Counted from the stretch's first letter, positions 19,679 to 29,023 are shown. The stretch: 64,000 nt of DNA from Streptomyces albogriseolus (GCA_014650475.1 BMVA01000012.1:174924-238923), one strand, 5' to 3'. The notes: generated by a model from the sequence alone, not told the origin. Made by a program: numbers and translations.

Positions 19679-21070
19679 ATGTCGTCGCCCTCTACCGCCC
19701 CACCAGCACCGAGCAACCTCAAGCGCATCGTCGCCGCGTCCCTCATCGGCACCACCATCGAGTGGTACGACTTCTTCCTCTACGGGTCGGCCGCCGCGCT
19801 CGTCTTCAACGAGCTGTTCTTCCCGGACTCCGATCCGCTGGTCGGCACGCTGCTGTCGTTCCTGACGTACGCCGTCGGGTTCGCCGCGCGGCCGATCGGC
19901 GCGCTGGTGTTCGGGCACTACGGCGACCGGCTCGGACGCAAGAAGCTGCTGGTGCTGAGTCTGCTGATGATGGGCGGGGCGACCTTCGCCATCGGCCTGC
20001 TGCCCACCCACGCCACCATCGGCAGCATGGCGCCGGTCCTGCTGACCGTGCTCCGGCTGGTGCAGGGCTTCGCGCTCGGCGGTGAGTGGGGCGGCGCCGT
20101 GCTGCTGGTGTCCGAGCACGGCGACGCGCGACGGCGCGGTTTCTGGGCGTCGTGGCCGCAGACCGGCGCGCCGGCCGGGCAGTTGCTGGCGACCGGTGTG
20201 CTGGCGCTGCTGACCGCCGTGCTGTCGGAGTCGGCGTTCGGCTCCTGGGGCTGGCGGATCCCGTTCCTGCTGTCCGGTGTGCTGGTGATCGTCGGTCTGT
20301 GGATCCGGCTCTCCGTCGACGAGTCGCCGGTGTTCAAGCAGGCGCTGAAGCGTGCCGAGGCACGCAAGGCGGACGCCCCCGCCGAGCGCATGCCGCTCGT
20401 CGCCGTGCTCAAGCACCACTGGCGTGACGTGCTGGTGGCGATGGGCGCGCGGATGGCGGAGAACATCAGCTACTACGTGATCACCGCGTTCATCCTGGTG
20501 TACGCCACCACCTCGGCCGGGGTGTCCAAGCAGACCGCCCTCAACGCGGTGCTCATCGCCTCCGCGGTGCATTTCGCCGTGATCCCCGCCTGGGGCGCCC
20601 TGTCGGACCGGCTGGGCCGGCGTCCGGTGTATCTGATCGGCGCGGTCGGCGTGGGGCTGTGGATGTTCCCCTTCTTCGCGCTCATCGACACCGGCGGCTT
20701 CGGCGCCCTGCTGCTCGCGGTGACCGTGGGTCTCGTCATGCACGGGGCGATGTACGCGCCGCAGGCGGCCTTCTTCTCCGAGATGTTCGCGACCCGGATG
20801 CGCTACTCCGGCGCCTCCATCGGCGCCCAGTTCGCCTCGGTCGCGGCCGGCGCCCCCGCCCCGCTGATCGCCACCGCGCTGCTGTCGGACTACGGCACCT
20901 CCACCCCGATCGCCCTCTACGTCATCGCCGCGAGCCTGCTCACGGTCGTCGCGATCCTGGCGGCCAAGGAGACCCGGCACCGGGATCTCGCGGACGTGTC
21001 CCCCGGGACGGAGGACGGGGCGGACGCCCCCGTGAAGACCGGGGCCGCGGAGGACGCGCGCGCCCTCTGA
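19679..21070 (+). CDS. MHS-family MFS transporter (metabolite:H+ symporter)
   Basis: A 463 aa 12-helix transporter. The ATG at 19679 follows AGGAAG; the open frame extends upstream but has no ribosome site there. Family markers are the opening IVAASLIGTTIEWYDFFLYG, the loop GHYGDRLGRKKLLVLSL and the mid-protein GGEWGGAVLLVSEHG, all hallmarks of the ShiA/ProP/KgtP metabolite:H+ symporters. Substrates of the family are carboxylic acids, shikimate or osmolytes. The next genes are a PucR-type regulator and a 3-hydroxybutyrate dehydrogenase, both on the opposite strand. I infer uptake of a short hydroxy acid or ketone body. Confidence 0.88.
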   Translation: MSSPSTAPPAPSNLKRIVAASLIGTTIEWYDFFLYGSAAALVFNELFFPDSDPLVGTLLSFLTYAVGFAARPIGALVFGHYGDRLGRKKLLVLSLLMMGGATFAIGLLPTHATIGSMAPVLLTVLRLVQGFALGGEWGGAVLLVSEHGDARRRGFWASWPQTGAPAGQLLATGVLALLTAVLSESAFGSWGWRIPFLLSGVLVIVGLWIRLSVDESPVFKQALKRAEARKADAPAERMPLVAVLKHHWRDVLVAMGARMAENISYYVITAFILVYATTSAGVSKQTALNAVLIASAVHFAVIPAWGALSDRLGRRPVYLIGAVGVGLWMFPFFALIDTGGFGALLLAVTVGLVMHGAMYAPQAAFFSEMFATRMRYSGASIGAQFASVAAGAPAPLIATALLSDYGTSTPIALYVIAASLLTVVAILAAKETRHRDLADVSPGTEDGADAPVKTGAAEDARAL

Positions 21071-21091
21071 TCACCCGAGCCGCATCCCCGG

Positions 21092-21120
21092 CCCCCGTGT
21101 CCGCCCCGGCGGCGCGGGGG
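21092..21120. terminator. Bidirectional hairpin between convergent genes
   Basis: Outer stem CCCCCG/CGGGGG with an inner CCGCC-CC-GGCGG stem fills most of the 50 bp between the transporter stop and the stop of the convergent regulator. Confidence 0.45.
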
Positions 21121-23112
21121 TCAGCGCTGTGCGGGCGGCGGCTGCGTGACGCCGGACAGCCGGTGCAGACGCAGGGCCAGCTGTATCTCCAGGGCGCGCT
21201 CCGGGCTCTGCCAGTCGCCGCCGAGGAGCCGGCCGACGCGGTCGAGGCGCTGCGCCACCGTGTTGACGTGGACGTGCAGTTCGTCCTTGGTGCGGGCCGG
21301 GCTCATCCCGCACGCGAAGTAGGCGTCCAGCGTGCGCAGCAGCTCCGTGCCGCGCCGCTCGTCGTACGCCACGACCCGGCCGATGGTGCGGTCGACGAAG
21401 CCGGCGATGTCCCGCTCACCCGCCAGCAGCAGCCCGAGGAATCCGAAGTCCTCGGCGGCCGAGCCGTCGCCCGCGCGGCCGAGCAGCCGCAGGGTGTCGA
21501 GGCAGCGCCGGGCCTCCGCGTACGCCGAGGCGACCGTGTCCGGGCGGGCGAGGAGCTGACCGACCGGGGCGGAGGCGCCGACCGTGACCGGTTCGTGGAC
21601 GGCGGTGCCCAGCTCGCGGGCGGTGCGGCGGGCCAGGTCGGTGGCGGTGTGCCCGGGGGCGAGGGGCAGCAGCAGGACCGTGCCGCCGTCGCGGGCGGCG
21701 GCGAGGCCGTGCCGGGTCGCGGCGAGGTGGGAGGCGGCGGCCCACAGGCGTCTGCGGGCGTCGGCCTCCTGGTCGGCGTCGGCGGTGCCGCCCTCCAGCC
21801 GGGCGGCGAGCACCGCGTGCGTGGCGTCGAGGTCGGCGCGCAGCCGGGTGGCGCGGTCCCGCAGGAGGCGGGGGTCGCGGTCACGGGCGTCGAGCAGGTC
21901 GTCGAGCAGCTCGCCGCGGACGCGCTGCTCGGCCTCGGCGGCGGAGCGGCGGGCCAGCAGCAGCAGCGAGGTGACCAAGGCGGCGCGCTCGAGAGTGCGC
22001 TGGTCGACGGGGTCGAGGCCCGGGTGGCCGCGCAGCACGAGGGCGCCCGGCAGTTCGTCCCCGGCGGCGACGGCGGCGATCCAGTCGTCCCCGTGCCGCA
22101 CGGCGTGGCCCTCGGCGCGGGAGGACTCCAGGGCGCGCGCGGGCGCCGCCGGGGCCTCGGTGAACTCGACGGTGCCGTCCAGCACCTCGGAGACGGCGGC
22201 GGCCACGTCGTGCACCCCGCCGCCGCGCAGGACCAGCTCGGCGAGCCGGTCGTGGACGTCGGAGGCACGCTCGATGACGGCGCTGCGGTCCTGGATGATC
22301 TCGTTGGCCCGCTCCAGGCCGGCGAGGGCCTCGCGGGTCTCGGCGAGCAGGTTGGCCGTGTCGATGGCGGCCGCGGCGAGCGCCGCGAACGAGCCGAGCA
22401 GGGCGATCTGCTCCCGCTCGAACACCCGGGAGCGGCGGTCGGCGGCGAACAGCACGCCGATGACGTGGTCCCCGAGCGTCAGGGGCACCCCGAGGATCGC
22501 GACGAGCCCTTCGTCGCGGACCCCGGTGTCGATGGAGTGGGTGTGCTGGAAGCGGTCGTCGCGGAAGTAGTCGTCCGTGACGTACGGCCGGGCGGTCTGG
22601 GCGACGAGGCCGCCGAGGCCCTCGCCCATGCCCAGGCGCAGCTGCTGGAAGCGGGCCGCCACCGAGCCCTCGGTGACCCGCATGTAGGTGTCGCCCCGCT
22701 CCGGGTCGTTGAGGCTGAGGTAGGCGACGTCGGTGCCGAGCAGGGAGCGGGCGCGCTGCACGATCGCGCGCAGCACGGCGTCCAGGTCGCGCAGTCCGGC
22801 GAGGTCGTGAGCCGTCTCGAACAGGGCGGACAGCTCGGCCTCCCGGCGGCGGCGCCCCTCGATCTCGGAGCGCACGCGCAGGGCGAGCAGCTTGGCCCGC
22901 TCCAGGGCCGCGACCCGCTCGGCGGGGCGGCCCTCGGCGCGGGCGAGCAGCACCGGCTGCTCGTAGGCCTCGGCGGGGGCGCCGCGGGCGAGCAGCTCCA
23001 GGAACGGCGCCTCGGCGCCGTCGGCGGCGGGCAGGCCGGCGTCGGGGCGGGTCCGGGCCGGTGTGCCGGCGGAGGCGGACCGTTCGGCGGACTGCAGGTG
23101 ATCGCGGGGCAT
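21121..23112 (-). CDS. GAF-domain PucR/CdaR-type transcriptional regulator
   Basis: A 663 aa regulator. Residues about 95-250 form a GAF sensor domain (ELSALFETAHDLAGLRDLDA…LGVPLTLGDHVIGVLFAADR). A linker and GGDEF-like central region follow. The C-terminus carries the PucR helix-turn-helix (LLRTLDAYFACGMSPARTKDELHVHVNTVAQRLDRVGRLLG). Such proteins are usually activators of nearby catabolic genes responding to small organic ligands. It sits between an MHS transporter and a 3-hydroxybutyrate dehydrogenase, its likely targets. Start at ATG 23112 with a GAGGA some distance upstream; a shorter start is possible. Confidence 0.88.
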   Translation of the reverse strand: MPRDHLQSAERSASAGTPARTRPDAGLPAADGAEAPFLELLARGAPAEAYEQPVLLARAEGRPAERVAALERAKLLALRVRSEIEGRRRREAELSALFETAHDLAGLRDLDAVLRAIVQRARSLLGTDVAYLSLNDPERGDTYMRVTEGSVAARFQQLRLGMGEGLGGLVAQTARPYVTDDYFRDDRFQHTHSIDTGVRDEGLVAILGVPLTLGDHVIGVLFAADRRSRVFEREQIALLGSFAALAAAAIDTANLLAETREALAGLERANEIIQDRSAVIERASDVHDRLAELVLRGGGVHDVAAAVSEVLDGTVEFTEAPAAPARALESSRAEGHAVRHGDDWIAAVAAGDELPGALVLRGHPGLDPVDQRTLERAALVTSLLLLARRSAAEAEQRVRGELLDDLLDARDRDPRLLRDRATRLRADLDATHAVLAARLEGGTADADQEADARRRLWAAASHLAATRHGLAAARDGGTVLLLPLAPGHTATDLARRTARELGTAVHEPVTVGASAPVGQLLARPDTVASAYAEARRCLDTLRLLGRAGDGSAAEDFGFLGLLLAGERDIAGFVDRTIGRVVAYDERRGTELLRTLDAYFACGMSPARTKDELHVHVNTVAQRLDRVGRLLGGDWQSPERALEIQLALRLHRLSGVTQPPPAQR

Positions 23113-23200
23113 GGGTCTCAGGATTCCTCATCCGGCGGCCGCCCCGTCAGCCCTGTGGAAAACTCCGCCGGCCGACGGCCGGCCGCGGTCGGTGCCGGGT

Positions 23201-24001
23201 CTAGTGCGCGGTCCAGCCGCCGTCCAGGACCAGCGAGGTGCCGGTGACGAACGACGCCTGCGGGCCGCACAGGTAGGCGACCGCCTGGGCGACCTCCTCC
23301 GGTTCGATCAGGCGCTTGACGGCGCTGTCCTGGAGCAGCACCTCGGCCACGACGCGTTCCTCGGGGATGCCGTGGGCGCGGGCCTGGTCGGCGATCTGCT
23401 TCTCGACCAGTGCGGTGCGCACATAGCCGGGGTTCACACAGTTGGAGGTGACGCCGTGGGACGCGCCCTCCAGGGCGGTGGTCTTGGACAGCCCCTCCAG
23501 GCCGTGCTTGGCGGTCACGTACGCGGACTTGTAGGCCGAGGCGCGCAGACCGTGCACGGAGGAGATGTTGACGACGCGGCCCCAGCCCTGCCCGTACATG
23601 TGCGGCAGGGCGCCCCTGATGAGGCGGAAGGGCGCCTCCAGCATCACGGTGAGCACCGTGTGGAAGACGTCCGGCGGGAACTCCTCGATGGGCCGCACCA
23701 GCTGGAGTCCGGCGTTGTTGACCAGGACGTCCGTCCCGGCGGCGGCGGACTCGGCGGCGTCCAGGTCGGTGAGGTCCAGGACGTGCGGCTCGACGGCGCC
23801 GCCGAGGTCCGCGGCTGCCGCGGCGAGCGCCTCCAGTCCCGCGGCGTCCCGGTCGACGGCTCTGACCTTGGCGCCGGCGGCCGCGAGGCGCAGCGCGCAG
23901 GCGCGGCCGATGCCGCCGGCGGCGCCGGTGACGAGCGCGGTACGGCCGCCGAGGTCGAGAGGGGTGTCGTGGGGAGCCGGGAGGGCACTGGGCGCGGTCA
24001 T
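23201..24001 (-). CDS. 3-hydroxybutyrate dehydrogenase (SDR family)
   Basis: A 266 aa short-chain dehydrogenase oxidising (R)-3-hydroxybutyrate to acetoacetate with NAD+. The Rossmann start is TGAAGGIGRACALRLA, the structural motif is NNAG, and the catalytic Ser/Tyr/Lys are in NISSVHGLRASAYKSAYVTAKHG. YKSAYVTAKHGL and the late LLQDSAVKRLIEPEEVA segment closely match bacterial BdhA proteins. The ATG at 24001 is preferred over one seven codons upstream because AGGGTC lies between them. It is transcribed toward the PucR regulator (88 bp gap), probably as one unit. Confidence 0.88.
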   Translation of the reverse strand: MTAPSALPAPHDTPLDLGGRTALVTGAAGGIGRACALRLAAAGAKVRAVDRDAAGLEALAAAAADLGGAVEPHVLDLTDLDAAESAAAGTDVLVNNAGLQLVRPIEEFPPDVFHTVLTVMLEAPFRLIRGALPHMYGQGWGRVVNISSVHGLRASAYKSAYVTAKHGLEGLSKTTALEGASHGVTSNCVNPGYVRTALVEKQIADQARAHGIPEERVVAEVLLQDSAVKRLIEPEEVAQAVAYLCGPQASFVTGTSLVLDGGWTAH

Positions 24002-24056
24002 GGGGTTGACCCTAGGCAGCACGCCTCGGTCGACCCATGTGGTCGCACCCCACAGT

Positions 24057-24557
24057 TCAGCCGTTTCCAGTGGGGTCGAGCCATGTGGGTGCCGGCTCGA
24101 ACCAGGTGGGGGCGTCGGCCAGGGCCTGCTTGATGCGGAAGCTCGCGAACTCGTTCAGCTGGGGTAGCGCGTCCACCGCGAACCAGGCGACGTCCAGCGA
24201 CTCGTCGTCGTTCACCCGCGCCTCGCCGCCGACGGCACGGCAGCGGAAGGTGATGTCCATGTACTGGCAGATGTCGCCGTTGTCGTACGTCACCGGCTGC
24301 AGGGCCTGGACCAGCACCACCCGCTCCACCGCGCAGCACACGGCGGTCTCCTCCTCGACCTCCCGCACCGCGCAGGCCGCGGGCTGCTCCCCCGGGTCGG
24401 GGATGCCCCCGATCACCGACCACGTGCGGGTGTCGGCCCGGCGGTTGAGCAGCACGCGGCCCTCGTCGTCGAAGACGAGGGCGGTGACGCCGGGCAGCCA
24501 CAGCAGCTGATGGCCGGCCGAGGCGCGCAGGGTGCGGATGAAGTCAGGAGTAGCCAT
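24057..24557 (-). CDS. Nudix hydrolase
   Basis: A 166 aa Nudix-fold enzyme that cleaves a nucleoside diphosphate linked to another group. The Nudix box is GGIPDPGEQPAACAVREVEEET, with the metal-binding REVEEE intact. The final conserved glycine is alanine (ETAV), a tolerated change. It begins MATPDFIRTLRASAGHQLLW and resembles the actinobacterial group annotated as ADP-ribose pyrophosphatase-like or MutT-like. Substrate uncertain. It lies between the SDR gene and lnt, all on the minus strand, with short gaps. Confidence 0.9.
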   Translation of the reverse strand: MATPDFIRTLRASAGHQLLWLPGVTALVFDDEGRVLLNRRADTRTWSVIGGIPDPGEQPAACAVREVEEETAVCCAVERVVLVQALQPVTYDNGDICQYMDITFRCRAVGGEARVNDDESLDVAWFAVDALPQLNEFASFRIKQALADAPTWFEPAPTWLDPTGNG

Positions 24558-24613
24558 GCCCCGACCCTAACCGGCGCCCGGGGGCGCATCCGGGCACGTC
24601 GGGGGGCGTTCCC

Positions 24614-26224
24614 CTACTGCTCGCCGGTGCGCCGGGCGCGTACCGCGGCGGCCACGCCCCAGCCGAGGCCGCCCGCGGCGAGGAGGACGACGAGGCCCTC
24701 CGGGAGGGCGCCGAGGCGGGTGGCGGGGGTCTGCGAGGTGCGCAGCGGCACCTCCTGCACCAGGGAGTCGGCGACGAACATGCCGGTCCTCTGCGTGATT
24801 TCCCCGTCCGGCATGATGACGGCGCTGACGCCGCTGGTGACCGGCACGGTGACCGCGCGGCTGTGCTCGACGGCACGGACCCGGGACATGGCGAGCTGCT
24901 GGTAGGTCATCTCGCTGCGGCCGAAGGTGGCGTTGTTGCTGGGCACGGAGATCATCTTCGCGCCGTCGGTGACGGTGTCGCGCACGGCCCAGTCGAAGGC
25001 GGCCTCGTAGCAGGTGACCAGGCCGACGGCGGCGCCGTCCCGGTCGAACACGCCCGGCTCGGAGCCGCGGCTGAAGTCCTGGCGGACCATCGAGGTCCAC
25101 TCCCCGTTGATCGCGCCGACCAGGGAGCGCAGCGGGAGGTACTCGCCGAACGGCTGGATCTGCCGCTTGTCGTAGACGTCGACGGGGCCCTTCACCGGGT
25201 CCCAGAGAATCTGCTCGTTGAGCAGCTTCCCGTCCCGGGAGACCACGGCGCCGACCGAGATGGGCGCTCCGACGGCCTTCGCGGCGCGGTCGACGACCTC
25301 GCGGGCGTCGTCGTTGGCGAAGGGGTCGATGTCGGAGGAGTTCTCCGGCCACAGCACGATGTCCGGGCGCTCGACGCGGCCCGCCGCGACCTCGGCGGCC
25401 AGCCGCTCCGTCTCGCGCGCGTGGTAGTCGAGGACGGCCCGGCGCTGGGAGTTGAAGTCGAGGCCGAGGCGGGGCACGTTGCCCTGGATCACCGCGACGG
25501 TGACCGTGCCGCTCTCGGCCTTGTCGCCGACCAGCGTGCGCGCCGCGAACGCCCCGGCGACCGGAACGGCGACGCTCAGCACGCCGGCGACCGCGGCGGC
25601 CCGGTGCAGGTCTCCCGTGCGCCGCGCCCTCACGGCGAGCCGCACCACCTCGTACAGACCGAAGCCGCACAGCACCACGGCGAAGCCGAGCACCGGCGTG
25701 CCGCCGAGCGCGGCGAGCGGCAGGAACACGCCGTCCGCCTGACCGAAGGCGATCTTGCCCCAGGGGAAGCCGCTGAACGGCACGCGCGCGCGTGCCGCCT
25801 CGCCGGCGATCCACAGCGCCGCCGCCCACACCGGCCACGCGGGCAGCCGCGACACCACGGTGATGCCCGCGCCGACCAGCGCGACGTACACCGCCTCGAT
25901 CACCACCAGCGCGATCCACGGGCCGGGGCCGACCTCCACTCCGGTCCACACCAGCAGCGGCAGCAGGAAGCCGAGGCCGAAGAGGTAGCCGAGGCCCAGG
26001 CCCGCCTTCCAGCTCCGGCCGCGCAGCACCCGGCCGAGGACGGCGAAGGCGGGCAGGGCCAGCCACCACAGGGTGCGCGGCGGGAAGCTGACGTAGAGGA
26101 GGAGGCCCGCGAGCGCGGCGGCGCCGGGCGGGAGGAGGCGCGCGCGCCACTTCTGCCAGGCCGAGGGCGTGGTCTGCGGCGGCATGGGGTCCGACGCGCC
26201 GACGGAGGTTGCGGTGACGGTCAC
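24614..26224 (-). CDS. lnt: Apolipoprotein N-acyltransferase
   Basis: Adds the third acyl chain to the N-terminal cysteine of lipoproteins in the membrane. A 536 aa protein with about six N-terminal hydrophobic helices (LAGLLLYVSFPPRTLWWLALPAF…), then a carbon-nitrogen hydrolase domain. The catalytic triad is visible: Glu in VLWPENSSDIDP, Lys in YDKRQIQPFGEYLP and Cys in GLVTCYEAAFD. A last helix precedes the C-terminus. The start is uncertain: GTG 26224 (MTVTATSV) lacks a good ribosome site, and ATG 26185 is an alternative. Actinomycetes do possess functional Lnt, unlike most Gram-positives. Confidence 0.93.
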   Translation of the reverse strand: MTVTATSVGASDPMPPQTTPSAWQKWRARLLPPGAAALAGLLLYVSFPPRTLWWLALPAFAVLGRVLRGRSWKAGLGLGYLFGLGFLLPLLVWTGVEVGPGPWIALVVIEAVYVALVGAGITVVSRLPAWPVWAAALWIAGEAARARVPFSGFPWGKIAFGQADGVFLPLAALGGTPVLGFAVVLCGFGLYEVVRLAVRARRTGDLHRAAAVAGVLSVAVPVAGAFAARTLVGDKAESGTVTVAVIQGNVPRLGLDFNSQRRAVLDYHARETERLAAEVAAGRVERPDIVLWPENSSDIDPFANDDAREVVDRAAKAVGAPISVGAVVSRDGKLLNEQILWDPVKGPVDVYDKRQIQPFGEYLPLRSLVGAINGEWTSMVRQDFSRGSEPGVFDRDGAAVGLVTCYEAAFDWAVRDTVTDGAKMISVPSNNATFGRSEMTYQQLAMSRVRAVEHSRAVTVPVTSGVSAVIMPDGEITQRTGMFVADSLVQEVPLRTSQTPATRLGALPEGLVVLLAAGGLGWGVAAAVRARRTGEQ

Positions 26225-26462
26225 CCGGGGAGTCTACGGCGCGTGACCTGGGGCCCGACAGCACGGTCGTACGGCCCCGGGGCGGCGGGACGATGCTCGC
26301 CGGCGGCACCCGTCGCCGTTTCCCGGGAGTCGTCACCAGGCGTCCCCAAACGGGCCACCAGCCGTTACCGTGTGCCGGTGCCTTGTCCGCGCGGCCCGAC
26401 GGGGGGTCCGCGGGCGGGGACCGTCACAGGGGGCCGGGGGCACGACGTGGGCGGGGTGCGGG

Positions 26463-27539
26463 GTGGGTTCAGGTTCGACGGAGAGGGCGTCCGCGGGTGC
26501 GGACGCGGACGGCGGGAGACGGACGGGGCCGGACGCGGCGGGCGTGGTGGTGCTGGGCGCGTGCGCGGCCTGGCCCCTGATCACCGCGGCGGCCCGTGAC
26601 GGCCGGCCGGAGGGGATGCTGCTCGCGGTGCTGGCCGTGGCCGCGGGATACGCGGCGGGCCGCATGGGCGGGGCGCTGCTGCCGGTGGCCGCGCCCTGCG
26701 CGGGAGCGCTGGCCGGCATCACGCTCATGACATGGGTCCCCCATCTGGCGCCGGGCCCGCAGATCACCGCCCCGCTCGGGCACGCCGGGGCGACGACCGC
26801 CATGGTGATCCTGTCGGCGGGGGCCGCCTGCTGCGCGGCCTCGGGAGCCTCCGGACCGGCGGTACGGTCCGCGATGCGGCTGCTCGCGGCGGGCATCGCG
26901 GTGACGGCGGCGGTGCTGGGCTCGGTCATGGGATGCGTGGCCGCGGCACTGGTGCTGGCGTGCTCGCTGGCCGCCGGCCGGGTACGACGCCGTGGCGCCG
27001 CCCTCGCCGGACTGGGACTTGCCGCCGCCGTGGCGGCCGGGCTGGCCTGGGCCGTCGCCGGGAACGCGGTGCCGGAAGGTTTCGCCGCGTCGCTCGAGGG
27101 CCGGCTCACCCCGCACCGCGTGGCGTTGTGGCACGACGCGCTCGACCTGGCCCGTACGCACGCGGGCCTGGGCGTGGGACCGGGACGCTTCGGCGAGCTG
27201 AGCGTGGCGTCCCTCGGGTCGCCGCTGTCCGACGGCAAGCCGCACTCCGCTCCGCTCCAGCTCGCGGCGGAACAGGGCGTCGTCGGGGTGCTGCTGCTGG
27301 CAGCGGCGTTCGGCTGGCTGCTGTACGCGCTGTGGCGCAGTCCGCGCCCGACGCCGGTGGTGCTGACCGCGGCCGCCGCCCTGACCGCGCTGGCCGTCGT
27401 CGCCACGGTGGGCAACGCGCTCAGCTTCACGGCGGTCGCGGTCGGCGCGGGTTACCTCGCGGGCCTCGCCACGTCCCGCCCCTTCGCCCTGGACACGGCC
27501 CGCCGTGCGGGGGAGGTGCGGGGCGGGGCCGTCCGATGA
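26463..27539 (+). CDS. O-antigen ligase/polymerase-like membrane protein (Wzy_C-type)
   Basis: A 358 aa polytopic membrane protein. GTG 26463 starts a short polar N-terminus followed by about nine hydrophobic segments. The large loop RVALWHDALDLARTHAGLG, then VGPGRFGELS and HSAPLQLAAEQGVVGVLLL reproduces the signature of the WaaL/Wzy superfamily (R…W…A…GxGxGxF…H…Q…E.G..G). These enzymes transfer or polymerise lipid-linked glycans on the outer face of the membrane. Divergent from lnt and convergent with a membrane protein; no glycan gene cluster is next to it. Start choice and exact reaction are uncertain. Confidence 0.75.
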   Translation: MGSGSTERASAGADADGGRRTGPDAAGVVVLGACAAWPLITAAARDGRPEGMLLAVLAVAAGYAAGRMGGALLPVAAPCAGALAGITLMTWVPHLAPGPQITAPLGHAGATTAMVILSAGAACCAASGASGPAVRSAMRLLAAGIAVTAAVLGSVMGCVAAALVLACSLAAGRVRRRGAALAGLGLAAAVAAGLAWAVAGNAVPEGFAASLEGRLTPHRVALWHDALDLARTHAGLGVGPGRFGELSVASLGSPLSDGKPHSAPLQLAAEQGVVGVLLLAAAFGWLLYALWRSPRPTPVVLTAAAALTALAVVATVGNALSFTAVAVGAGYLAGLATSRPFALDTARRAGEVRGGAVR

Positions 27540-27576
27540 GGGTCCAGGCTCGCCGTGCGCCCGAAGCGCCGGCGGC

Positions 27577-28122
27577 TCACAGCTTGGTGCCCGGCCTCCT
27601 CGGCCGCAGGCGGTCGCGGATGACGCGGACCGCCGCCTCCGCGTCGTCCACCGTCACGGTGAACGTGTGGCCGTCGGCGAGACGGAGGACCACGCCCTCG
27701 CCACGGCGGACGACGACCGCCGTGCCCTTCTCGGGGCGCCAGCGGTAACCCCAGCCGCCCCAGTTGCGGGGCGTGACGTGCGGGGCGAAATCGGCGCCGG
27801 CGACGTGGGACAGCGGGATGCGGCGGCGCGGCACGCCGATGTGGCCGCAGCGCACCTCGAGGTGGTCCTCGTCGACCCGCAGCGCGACATGCACGAAGGC
27901 GAGGGTGCCGAACAGCACCAGGAGTCCGGCAGCGATGCACCCGACGACGGCCATGGCGAGCGGTGCGACTCCGGACGTCCACGCGGAGTCGACGGCCAGG
28001 CCGATGCCGAGCGCCATGCAGGCGGCGCCGATCAGCGCCAGAAGCCACTGGAAGCGGGCGGTGGCGCGACCGGTCCAGACCTCGGAGTACGGGCCGTGCT
28101 CGCCTGAGCGGTGGTCCCTCAT
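27577..28122 (-). CDS. Membrane protein with PH-like domain
   Basis: A 181 aa protein. Two adjacent transmembrane helices (about residues 27-50 and 55-77: LLALIGAACMALGIGLAV and AMAVVGCIAAGLLVLFG) precede a beta-rich domain of about 100 residues (LRVDEDHLEVRCG…RIPLSHVAGADFAP…RWRPEKGTAVVVRRGEG). This layout resembles bacterial bPH or DUF3093-type membrane proteins, whose function is not settled. About 50 bp downstream on the same strand lies the racemase gene, so cotranscription is possible. Confidence 0.7.
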   Translation of the reverse strand: MRDHRSGEHGPYSEVWTGRATARFQWLLALIGAACMALGIGLAVDSAWTSGVAPLAMAVVGCIAAGLLVLFGTLAFVHVALRVDEDHLEVRCGHIGVPRRRIPLSHVAGADFAPHVTPRNWGGWGYRWRPEKGTAVVVRRGEGVVLRLADGHTFTVTVDDAEAAVRVIRDRLRPRRPGTKL

Positions 28123-28171
28123 GCCTCGAGGTTACTCAGGATCCGCTCGGTCGGTACCGCGTCGCAGTGCG

Positions 28172-28966
28172 TCACTGAGCCGTCCGGGCGGGGACGGCCG
28201 CCTGGAGCAGTCCGCCCTCCGGATAGGTGAGGGCGGCCTCGGGCAGCGGGCCCGGGCGTCCGCTGAGCAGCACGGTCAGCGAGCCCGTGGCGGGGGCGTC
28301 GGGGGCCGGCTGCTCGCCGAGCCGCCGCAGGGCCTGGGCGGCCACCGCGCCGGCGGAGCCGTGCAGGGCGAGCGGCTGCGGCCCCGGGCTCGGCACGGCG
28401 GCCCGGATACGGTCGGCGACCAGTTCGTAGTGGGTGCAGCCGAGGACGACGGTGGTCACGTCGTCCGGGGTGAGCGCGGCGGCCGCGGCGACCGCCTCGT
28501 CGATCGCCGTGTCGTCCGCGCGCTCCACGGCCTCGGCCAGTCCCCAGCAGGGCACCTCGGTGACGGTGACGTCCGCGGCGAACCGCTTGATCAGGTCTCT
28601 CTGGTAGGGGCTGCCCGTGGTCGCGGGGGTGGCCCAGATGGCCAGCGGGCCGCCGCCGGCCGCGGCCGGCTTGATGGCGGGGACGGTGCCGACGACCGGC
28701 AGGTCGGGTTCGTGACGGTCGCGCAGGGCGGTGAGGGCGTGCACGGTGGCCGTGTTGCAGCCGACGATCAGGGCGTCGGGCCGGTGCACGGCGGCCGCCT
28801 CGGCGACGGCCAGGGCGCGCCGGGTGAGGTCGGCCGGCGTCCTCGGTCCCCACGGCATGCCGTCGGGGTCGAGGGAGAGCACCAGATCGGCGTCGGGGCG
28901 CAGTCGCCGTACCGCGGCGGTGGCCGCCAGCAGCCCGATTCCGGAGTCCATGAGCGCGATTTTCAC
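28172..28966 (-). CDS. Aspartate/glutamate racemase family protein
   Basis: A 264 aa member of the cofactor-independent Asp/Glu racemase superfamily. The GTG at 28966 gives VKIALMDSGIGLLAATAAV, the canonical MurI opening (…DSGIGG…). Both catalytic cysteines are present: GCNTATVHAL (about residue 69) and GCTHYELV (about residue 177). True MurI supplies D-glutamate for peptidoglycan. The DSGIGLL rather than DSGVGGL motif suggests a paralogue rather than the housekeeping enzyme. The upstream ribosome site is poor, so the start could be slightly different. Confidence 0.85.
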   Translation of the reverse strand: MKIALMDSGIGLLAATAAVRRLRPDADLVLSLDPDGMPWGPRTPADLTRRALAVAEAAAVHRPDALIVGCNTATVHALTALRDRHEPDLPVVGTVPAIKPAAAGGGPLAIWATPATTGSPYQRDLIKRFAADVTVTEVPCWGLAEAVERADDTAIDEAVAAAAALTPDDVTTVVLGCTHYELVADRIRAAVPSPGPQPLALHGSAGAVAAQALRRLGEQPAPDAPATGSLTVLLSGRPGPLPEAALTYPEGGLLQAAVPARTAQ

Positions 28967-29023
28967 CCGGCCACGATAGACGATGGGCCGCTGCCGGGCC
29001 GTGCCGTGGGGCAGACTGCGCAC

